Below, one piece after another: positions 58,032 through 64,000 of a DNA stretch of 64,000 nucleotides. Within the stretch, counting starts at the first letter, position 1. The number at the start of each line of letters is the position of its first letter. The position numbers and the translations under genes are program-made. The stretch is from Teretinema sp942493045. GTDB taxonomy: Bacteria; Spirochaetota; Spirochaetia; Treponematales; Treponemataceae. Location: NCBI GenBank assembly GCA_942493045.1, contig OW818665.1, forward strand, positions 806,001 to 870,000, read 5' to 3'. The notes under the pieces were generated by a model that worked only from the letters and a program-made list of their open reading frames with translations, did not search any database and was not told the DNA's origin.

Positions 58032-59228
58032 GTGGCTAAAATGACAACAGAAATGAATAACAGCGCGGATATGGGTGAAAAACTCAAGGCGCTGGAAGTA
58101 GCCCGGCTGCAGATTGAAAAACAGTTCGGTCAGGGTTCGCTGATGAAGCTGGGCGCTAATTCTGGTCCTAATGGTATCGAAGTCGTTCCATCCGGCAGCA
58201 TTCTGCTGGACGAGGCTTTGGGCATCGGCGGTTATCCGCGCGGCAGAATAATCGAAATTTATGGGCCGGAATCATCCGGAAAAACGACACTGGCCCTGCA
58301 TGCCATCGCTGAAGCTCAGAAAATGGGCGGAATCGCGGCCTTTATTGATGCTGAACATGCCCTCGATCCGCTGTATGCTAAAAATCTGGGTGTAAATATT
58401 GATGAGTTATGGGTTTCGCAGCCGGATACCGGTGAACAGGCCCTTGAAATTGCCGAAAGTCTGGTCCGCTCCGGCGCGGTCGATATCATTGTCGTTGATT
58501 CGGTTGCTGCCTTAACCCCGCAGGCTGAAATCGAAGGTGATATGGGTGATTCACATATGGGTTTACAGGCCCGTTTGATGAGCCAGGCCCTGCGTAAGCT
58601 GACCGGCATTCTGGGAAAGTCCAAAACCATTATCGTTTTTATAAACCAGATCCGTATGAAAATCGGCGTGATGTTCGGAAATCCCGAAACGACAACCGGC
58701 GGTAATGCCCTGAAATTCTATGCCTCGGTACGTCTGGAAGTGCGTAAAATCGAGACTATCGATAAGGGTGAGGAAGACGCGGTCGGCAATAGAGTGCGCG
58801 TTAAGGTTGTCAAGAACAAGGTCGCGCCGCCTTTCCGCAAGGTTGAGCTCGATGTGATTTTCGGCAAGGGTGTCTCCGCCGTTTCCAGTTTACTTGATTC
58901 AGCCGTACGCCATGAATTCATTGACAAAAAAGGCGCCTGGTACGCCGCGGGAGATGAAAAAATCGGACAGGGTCGTGAAAACGCCATTGCTTTCATGGAA
59001 AATAATCCGGAATTGCGCGCGGAAATCGAACACAAGATTCGGGAAAAACTGTTTCCCGGCCAAATTCTGCGCAAAGCCGCCCCAAGCCCATCCACCGCCG
59101 CCGAAACGGCTGTCAAGGCTGCCGTGGCCTCAAAACCGGCGGCAACAGCAAAAACCGCACCCGCTGTCCCTGTCGCGTCCGCGGTTTCAAGCCCGGCGGC
59201 TCCCGGACCGGCGGACGGTCTGTTCTGA
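58032..59228 (+). CDS. recA: Recombinase RecA
   Basis: The 398-residue ATPase drives homologous recombination and the SOS response. Walker A is GPESSGKTT, with FIDAEHALDP, VVDSVAALTPQAEIEG and INQIRMKIGVMFGNPETTTGGNALKFYASVRLEVR, the most conserved stretch. The C-terminal 50 residues are a low-complexity Ala/Pro/Lys tail. The GTG at 58032 is preceded by a GAGGGGGG ribosome site; ATG 58041 is an alternative. A TAGAAT at 57977-57982 may be the -10 element, without a good -35. No LexA-type palindrome is recognised upstream. Confidence 0.98.
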   Translation: MAKMTTEMNNSADMGEKLKALEVARLQIEKQFGQGSLMKLGANSGPNGIEVVPSGSILLDEALGIGGYPRGRIIEIYGPESSGKTTLALHAIAEAQKMGGIAAFIDAEHALDPLYAKNLGVNIDELWVSQPDTGEQALEIAESLVRSGAVDIIVVDSVAALTPQAEIEGDMGDSHMGLQARLMSQALRKLTGILGKSKTIIVFINQIRMKIGVMFGNPETTTGGNALKFYASVRLEVRKIETIDKGEEDAVGNRVRVKVVKNKVAPPFRKVELDVIFGKGVSAVSSLLDSAVRHEFIDKKGAWYAAGDEKIGQGRENAIAFMENNPELRAEIEHKIREKLFPGQILRKAAPSPSTAAETAVKAAVASKPAATAKTAPAVPVASAVSSPAAPGPADGLF

Positions 59229-59230
59229 AA

Positions 59231-59731
59231 ATGAGCGGAATTGTCTTTGTCTCGCTTGGTTCTAACAAAGGCGATTCCCGGTCTATTTTCCAGTCGGCGT
59301 TGGCTGACCTTGAACAGTTACTGGGCCGGATGCGGCGCTCTTCGCTGTATCGTACCCGTCCGGTCGGGCCCGTGGTTCAGGATGATTTTTTAAATATGCT
59401 GGTCTGCGGAACGTATTCCGGCACTCCGCAACAGCTGCTCTCCCGGCTGCAGGAGATTGAGAGCCGTTATGGACGGAACCGGTCTGCGGAAATCAGACAG
59501 GGTCCCCGCAGCCTGGACCTGGACATTATTCTGTTCGGCGAAGTGGTGATTGAGAGTCCGGTCTTAAGTATTCCGCACCCGGCGATGCATAACCGTCAGT
59601 TTGTGTTGGTACCGCTACTGGAACTTGAGCCGGATATTACCGACCCCCGTACGGGGTCGCGATTTGATACCCTGAAAATACTTGACGTGGATCAAGGCGT
59701 GGTAAGGATTGGTGCTTTATATGGAAATTGA
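59231..59731 (+). CDS. folK: HPPK: 6-hydroxymethyl-dihydropterin pyrophosphokinase
   Basis: The 166-residue enzyme transfers pyrophosphate from ATP to the pterin in folate synthesis. Marks are VFVSLGSNKGD, the active-site region VQDDFLNMLVCG, GPRSLDLDIILFG and IPHPAMHNRQFVLVPL. The ATG is three bases after the recA stop; the gene overlaps scpA by 11 bases. No other folate gene is adjacent. Confidence 0.95.
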   Translation: MSGIVFVSLGSNKGDSRSIFQSALADLEQLLGRMRRSSLYRTRPVGPVVQDDFLNMLVCGTYSGTPQQLLSRLQEIESRYGRNRSAEIRQGPRSLDLDIILFGEVVIESPVLSIPHPAMHNRQFVLVPLLELEPDITDPRTGSRFDTLKILDVDQGVVRIGALYGN

Positions 59732-60503
59732 AACAGAAAACGCCGCGACCGACAACGGCAATACTTTCAGGATCAACGATTTTGAAGGTCCACTGGATCT
59801 GTTGCTCTTTTTGATTAAAAAAAACGAAGTCAATATATATGATATTCCAATTGCCCATATCACCGAGCAATACCTGGGATTTCTGGATTATGCCCTGGAG
59901 ACCGATCTGGCCAGCTTAACGGATTTTTACACCATGGCTGCCAACTTGTTGTATATCAAAAGCCGGATGCTCCTGCCCATCGAAATAATACTCGACGATG
60001 ACGAGATTGACGACCCGCGCAAAGAGCTGGTTGATAAACTGATCGAGTATCAAAAATTCAAGAAATTATCCGAGTTGATGGAAGAGAAAGAAGGGGAGGC
60101 GGAGTGGGTTTTTGAACGAAAGAAAATTCAGCGCTCTCTGCCGTTTGGTGAGGAAGAGGAATTGTGGGAGCGTCTGGATACCTGGGATCTGCTTAAGACT
60201 TTCTCTAATCTGGTATCAAACTATAACTCGGAGCGGATTATTGATCTCTATGAAGAGGTCTCGGTGAATGAGAAAATTACCCTGATGAATGAGCTGTTGG
60301 AAGCGCGCGGTGAATGCCTTTTTACCGATCTGATTGTCCGCAAGGGGAACCTGATGGATATCGTCTGCGCTTTTATGGCAATTCTGGAAGCGGTTAAATT
60401 CCGGATGGCCTGTATCTGGCAAAACCGCATGTTCGGGGATATTAAAATAAAACCCTGGGAAAAAGTTTCGCCGGAAACCATCGAAATTACGGTAGACGGC
60501 TAG
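59721..60503 (+). CDS. scpA: Segregation and condensation protein A (kleisin)
   Basis: The 260-residue protein bridges the SMC heads in the bacterial condensin. Marks are FEGPLDLLLFLIKKNEVNIYDIPIAHITEQYL and MAANLLYIKSRMLLP at the N-terminus, with a winged-helix C-terminus (FMAILEAVKFRMACIWQN). The ATG at 59721 lies inside folK; upstream in-frame GTG 59712 and TTG 59709 are possible but closer to the AAGGA site than usual. scpB follows 21 bases downstream. Confidence 0.95.
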   Translation: MEIETENAATDNGNTFRINDFEGPLDLLLFLIKKNEVNIYDIPIAHITEQYLGFLDYALETDLASLTDFYTMAANLLYIKSRMLLPIEIILDDDEIDDPRKELVDKLIEYQKFKKLSELMEEKEGEAEWVFERKKIQRSLPFGEEEELWERLDTWDLLKTFSNLVSNYNSERIIDLYEEVSVNEKITLMNELLEARGECLFTDLIVRKGNLMDIVCAFMAILEAVKFRMACIWQNRMFGDIKIKPWEKVSPETIEITVDG

Positions 60504-60524
60504 AAAACTGCTATGGAGTATCAA

Positions 60525-61058
60525 ATGGAAAAAGAAATGGCATTGTGCGAGGCAATCTTCTTTCTGGAGACTGAGCCTCTGGATGAGGCGGCATTGGTAC
60601 GCATCTCCGGTTTCTCGCGCGAAGTTATAGACGCCGTGATTATTGCCCTTAACGAACGCTATTCGGGCGAAGGCTCCGGTCTGGAGCTTACCCGGATATC
60701 CGGCGGATGGGTAATCAGCCCTAAGCGCGACCTGTGGGAAAGCCTGAAAGACCGTTACGGAAAGAGAAATGACAACCGGCTTTCAAGGGCGGCCATGGAA
60801 ACCCTTTCAATAATCGCTTATTCCCAGCCCATAACCCGCGGCGAGATCGAGGCGATTCGCGGAGTATCTGCTGACAATATGATCCGGGCTCTGCTGGAGC
60901 GGAATATGATCAAGGAAGTCGGAAAAAAAGATGTTCCCGGAAAACCGGTGCAGTACGGCACTACCCGTGAATTCCTCAAGCTGTTCCGCCTGGACAGCAT
61001 CGCCGACCTGCCTAAACTGGATGAAACTGAAAGTGAACGATTTGAACTCTCCCGATAA
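60525..61058 (+). CDS. scpB: Segregation and condensation protein B
   Basis: The 177-residue protein has two winged-helix domains and binds ScpA as a dimer. Marks are CEAIFFLETEPLDEAAL, LSRAAMETLSIIAYSQPITRGEIEAIRGV and YGTTREFLKLFRLDSIADLP. ATG 60525 is preferred because GGAG lies six bases upstream of it; ATG 60513 adds four residues and lacks a ribosome site. Confidence 0.95.
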   Translation: MEKEMALCEAIFFLETEPLDEAALVRISGFSREVIDAVIIALNERYSGEGSGLELTRISGGWVISPKRDLWESLKDRYGKRNDNRLSRAAMETLSIIAYSQPITRGEIEAIRGVSADNMIRALLERNMIKEVGKKDVPGKPVQYGTTREFLKLFRLDSIADLPKLDETESERFELSR

Positions 61059-61794
61059 TACTCCCGCCGGCGAGGAAACTTCCGGTATCCGCTTGCAGGT
61101 TTTTTTAGCGCATGCCGGGGTCTGCTCCCGGCGCGGAGCGGCCGATCTTATCGCCTCCGGCCGCATCACCGTTAACGGGATTGTGGCCTCCGAGGCCGGT
61201 TCCCGCGTTCAGGACGGTGATGAGGTGACCCTCGATGGCCAAAGTCTGAAAGCCGAAGAACATTTGCGCTATGTGCTGCTGAATAAGCCCGCCGGTTATG
61301 TCTGCTCTCTCGCTGATGAGAAAGGCCGGCCCGTCGCCGCTGACCTGCTTAAAGAAGCCTACAGCGAAAGGCTCTACAATATCGGCCGGTTGGATATGTA
61401 TTCTTCCGGAGCCCTGCTGTTCACTAATGACGGGGCCTTCGCGGCCGTTACCGGGCATCCTTCGGCCGAGATAGAAAAAGAGTATCAAGTGGAAACGGTG
61501 ATGGCCTTTCATGACGGGGTCGTTGATTCCTTCAGCAAGGGCCTGCGTATCGAAGGTGTTTTTTACCGCTGCAAGGACGTTGAGCGGCTTTCTTCACGAC
61601 GGCTGCGCATCGTGCTGGTGGAAGGCAAAAACCGGGAAATCCGGCGCGTTCTGGAGCATTTTGATATTCGCATCAAGAAACTGGTGCGTGTCAGAATCGG
61701 ACCGGTGCTGCTCGGAGATCTGGCGCCCGGAGCCTGCCGGGATTTGACAGCCGAAGAAGTTACTACACTGATGTCAGCCGGGAGGAAAGACTGA
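61021..61794 (+). CDS. rluB: Pseudouridine synthase, RluB/RsuA family
   Basis: The 257-residue protein has an S4 RNA-binding domain (about 18-70: LQVFLAHAGVCSRRGAADLIASG) and the catalytic domain with Asp in NIGRLDMYSSGALLFTNDG, plus EKEYQVE and EGKNREIRRVLEHF. It modifies a uridine in rRNA; the exact target (23S 2605-type or 16S 516-type) is not fixed by sequence. ATG 61021 lies inside scpB (38-base overlap) with a weak ribosome site, and GTG 61033 is an alternative. The scpA-scpB-rluB-cmk-rpsA order is common in bacteria. Confidence 0.92.
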   Translation: MKLKVNDLNSPDNTPAGEETSGIRLQVFLAHAGVCSRRGAADLIASGRITVNGIVASEAGSRVQDGDEVTLDGQSLKAEEHLRYVLLNKPAGYVCSLADEKGRPVAADLLKEAYSERLYNIGRLDMYSSGALLFTNDGAFAAVTGHPSAEIEKEYQVETVMAFHDGVVDSFSKGLRIEGVFYRCKDVERLSSRRLRIVLVEGKNREIRRVLEHFDIRIKKLVRVRIGPVLLGDLAPGACRDLTAEEVTTLMSAGRKD

Positions 61795-62459
61795 TGGTTA
61801 TCGCAATCGATGGACCGGCCGGTTCCGGGAAGAGTACTATCGCCAAGATGGTCGCTCGTGAACTGGGTTTGACTTTTTTAAATACCGGCAGTTTTTACCG
61901 CGGCGTCACGCTGGCCCTGCTACGCTCGCTGGGCGGAAGCGCCGACGGGTCCGGGGGCAGGGCGCCGGCCTTAACTGATCAAGCTGCCATAATTGAGTTT
62001 AGTCGCACGGTTGCCCTGGATTGGCGGGACAGTCATTTATTTATCGGAAAAGAAGATGTAGACGGTTTTCTGCGCTCCGACGCGGTTGAAGCGGTAGTGG
62101 CTCCTCTATCCGCGATTGTCGGTGTGCGCCATATCGTCAACGAGAAACTGCGCGCGGTGGCCGATCGTTCCGGTATCGTGTGCGAGGGTCGGGATATGAC
62201 TACGGTTGTGTTTCCCAATGCCGAATATAAATTTTACCTGGACGCTTCCTCCTCGGCCCGGGCTAAACGGCGTTTTTCGCAAGGCACCAGCAATCTGTCG
62301 CTGGAGGAAATTCAACAGGCAATTGAAGAGCGTGATACCGTCGACCGTAATAAGATTGAGGGAAGTCTTAAAATCGCTCCCGATGCCTTCTATTTAGACA
62401 CATCGGACTTGACCATAACCAGGGTTTGTGAGATTATAGTAAGCAAAATTCACTTATAA
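61794..62459 (+). CDS. cmk: Cytidylate kinase
   Basis: The 221-residue enzyme phosphorylates CMP and dCMP. P-loop GPAGSGKST is at residues 7-15. NTGSFYRGVTLALL, CEGRDMTTVVFPNAEYKFYLDAS and ERDTVDRNKIEGSL match the family; the last replaces the usual RDxxDSxR pattern. A Gly/Ser/Ala-rich insertion is at about residues 43-60. GGAGGAAAGA precedes the ATG, which shares one base with the rluB stop. rpsA starts 9 bases downstream. Confidence 0.94.
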   Translation: MVIAIDGPAGSGKSTIAKMVARELGLTFLNTGSFYRGVTLALLRSLGGSADGSGGRAPALTDQAAIIEFSRTVALDWRDSHLFIGKEDVDGFLRSDAVEAVVAPLSAIVGVRHIVNEKLRAVADRSGIVCEGRDMTTVVFPNAEYKFYLDASSSARAKRRFSQGTSNLSLEEIQQAIEERDTVDRNKIEGSLKIAPDAFYLDTSDLTITRVCEIIVSKIHL

Positions 62460-62468
62460 GGGTTGGTT

Positions 62469-64000
62469 ATGGATCAGATGGAAGTGGCGAAGGATGTATC
62501 AAAGAACTCCGAGGGTAACATCCAGACACAATTACAGGAGGAATACCTCAAGTCGCTCGAATCGCTTGAAGAGGGACAACTCATTGATGGTGTCGTTATT
62601 CAGGTGACTCCGGATCACGTTTTCGTAGACGTTGGGTATAAATCCGAGGGTAAAATTCCGATCGGCGAGTTCACGGTTCTACCGAAGGTCGGTGAGACAG
62701 TATCTGTTGTGCTGATGCAGAAAGAAAATCGGCATGGCGAAGTTATTGTTTCCAAACAGAAAGCGGACGTAAAGGTTTTCTGGAAAAATCTCAGACAAGC
62801 ATTTCAGGACAAGGTTCCTGTTGAAGGTACAATCGATAAGGTTGTGAAAGGCGGCTATGAAGTCGATATGGGCTCAGGCGTTCGCGCTTTCCTGCCTATC
62901 AGCCAGTCCGACAGCCAGAAAGTCGAAAAAGCCGAAAAACTGGTAGGTCTCAAGGCTACTTTTTATGTTGAACGCCTCTATTCGGATAACAAGGTTAATG
63001 TGGTGGTCAATCGCCGCAAGTTCCTCGAGGAACAGACCGAAGTTAACCGCGAGGGCTTTTTCAAAGATATTCAGATCGGCGACACGGTCAAAGGTACTGT
63101 AAAAAGCTTTACCAGCTTTGGCGCTTTTATCGATCTCGGCGGTTTCGACGGCCTGCTGCATATCAATGATATGAGCTGGGGTCACGTTACCCGTCCGAAG
63201 GATTTTGTCAAAAAAGGTCAGGAAGTTACCCTCAAGGTAATCCGCCTCGATCCCGCCGACAAGCGCATCAATTTGTCCCTTAAGCATTTTCAGGAAGATC
63301 CCTGGCTGCACTTTGAAGACAAATATCATGTCAATGATATCGTCAAAGGTACCGTCACCAAGCTTACCGACTTCGGAGCATTTATTGAGCTTCAGGAAGG
63401 GATTGAGGGCCTGGCGCATATCAGCGAATTCAGCTGGGTCAAGAAAATCAACAAACCGGAAGACATGGTCAAGATCGGCGATGAGCTGGAATGCATGATT
63501 CTCGGCTATGATATTCAGGCCGGACGCGTATCTCTCGGTCTGAAACAGGTTACCGAAAATCCCTGGGAAGGACTTGGCATCAAGTATCCCGTTGGAACAA
63601 AACTGAAGCTTAAGATCGTCAAGGTAACCAATGCCGGCGCCTTTCTGGAGCTGGAAGAGGGTATCGATGGTTTCCTGCATGTTGACGACTTGTCCTGGAC
63701 CAAAAAGGTTAAGCACCCGGGCAGCGAGCTGGAAGTAGGACAGGAAATCGATGTTGTTATCATTGAAAACGATCCCGAGACCCGCCGCATCAAACTCGGT
63801 GTCAAGCAGCTTTCAGATGATCCCTGGGTTAATTTTGCCAACCAGAATAAACCCGGTACTTTCGTTGAAGGCGAGATTACCTCTATTACCGATTTCGGTA
63901 TCTTCCTCAAAGTGGAAGGCGGTATTGAAGGTCTGATCAACAAGCAGAATCTGACCGAAAGCCGCGAAGAAACTTATGAGGACGCCATCAAGAAGTATAC
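62469..64000 (+). CDS. rpsA: 30S ribosomal protein S1, 3' end cut by window
   Basis: The frame from ATG 62469 runs open to the window end (510 codons). Five complete S1 domains are visible: about residues 35-105, 117-190, 203-275, 290-360 and 377-450. A partial sixth begins at GTFVEGEITSITDFGIFL. Domains 3 and 4 carry the strongest matches (VKGTVKSFTSFGAFIDLGGFDG, VKGTVTKLTDFGAFIEL). S1 brings mRNA to the ribosome; the first two domains are divergent as in other bacteria. AAGGG precedes the ATG. A 280-codon frame on the opposite strand is a shadow. Confidence 0.96.
   Translation, partial: MDQMEVAKDVSKNSEGNIQTQLQEEYLKSLESLEEGQLIDGVVIQVTPDHVFVDVGYKSEGKIPIGEFTVLPKVGETVSVVLMQKENRHGEVIVSKQKADVKVFWKNLRQAFQDKVPVEGTIDKVVKGGYEVDMGSGVRAFLPISQSDSQKVEKAEKLVGLKATFYVERLYSDNKVNVVVNRRKFLEEQTEVNREGFFKDIQIGDTVKGTVKSFTSFGAFIDLGGFDGLLHINDMSWGHVTRPKDFVKKGQEVTLKVIRLDPADKRINLSLKHFQEDPWLHFEDKYHVNDIVKGTVTKLTDFGAFIELQEGIEGLAHISEFSWVKKINKPEDMVKIGDELECMILGYDIQAGRVSLGLKQVTENPWEGLGIKYPVGTKLKLKIVKVTNAGAFLELEEGIDGFLHVDDLSWTKKVKHPGSELEVGQEIDVVIIENDPETRRIKLGVKQLSDDPWVNFANQNKPGTFVEGEITSITDFGIFLKVEGGIEGLINKQNLTESREETYEDAIKKY

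Noticed and set aside
62874..63716. 280-codon minus-strand frame opposite rpsA
   Set aside because: It is opposite five clear S1 domains encoded on the plus strand and has no recognisable motif.
1..64000. Search for tRNA/rRNA genes, insertion sequences, phage or defence genes
   Set aside because: No cloverleaf-like or rRNA sequence, transposase, integrase or terminal repeats were recognised by reading; gaps between genes are too short to hide most of these.

Overview
The window is gene-dense (about 50 protein genes, no intergenic gap over about 130 bases) with moderate G+C. It looks like a chromosomal core region of a spirochaete, most likely a treponeme-like Spirochaetaceae member; this is inferred from gene content and order. 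Pointers are a V-type ATPase operon with the E-DUF2764-A-B-D-I-K layout, a diderm tamB-bamA-skp cluster, an exceptionally long GreA-type protein, many TPR or exported proteins typical of treponemes, and ispG next to an exported protein and uracil phosphoribosyltransferase. Genes for aroB, galM, folK and the dut/tmk pair suggest more biosynthetic capacity than host-restricted treponemes. No tRNA, rRNA, CRISPR array, insertion sequence or prophage was seen.

Layout. 1-1603: tail of an NtrC-type sigma-54 activator and a convergent small J-domain protein. 1732-10030: galM and a complete V-ATPase operon closed by a hairpin terminator; the proteolipid keeps the residues that bind Na+ in Enterococcus NtpK. 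10080-15321: ispG and an exported TPR-like protein, two tandem small outer-membrane-like proteins, upp, and a TPR lipoprotein. 15356-20013 (minus): a tight run tmk, exported protein, aroB, cysteine desulfurase, thiI. 20066-30991: tamB, bamA, skp, mutS, comF. 30994-38610: a promoter and attenuator-like leader, then rimP, nusA, infB, rbfA, truB, ribF, rpsO. 38685-47165: pnp, M16 peptidase, dut, two LptF/LptG-type permeases, tgt, and a HEAT-repeat protein. 47195-52937 (minus): VWA protein, long GreA, TPR protein. 53026-56825: rpe and three envelope/TPR proteins. 56817-57902 (minus): PRPP synthetase. 58032-64000: recA, folK, scpA, scpB, rluB, cmk and rpsA (cut by the window end).

Together these genes cover ion-motive force, outer-membrane assembly, translation initiation and RNA turnover, nucleotide supply, and DNA repair/segregation. 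No obvious self-contained novel system (defence, secretion island, biosynthetic cluster) is present. The points most worth attention are: the DUF2764 protein where V-ATPase subunits C/F would be expected; a probable Na+-type rotor ring; a zinc ribbon fused to the NusA C-terminus; a 54-bp glycine-rich repeat array in infB; a thymidylate kinase whose P-loop lysine is threonine; a RibF without recognisable riboflavin-kinase motifs; the 890-residue GreA; and several genes whose predicted promoters place the transcription start at or a few bases before the start codon (leaderless mRNAs).
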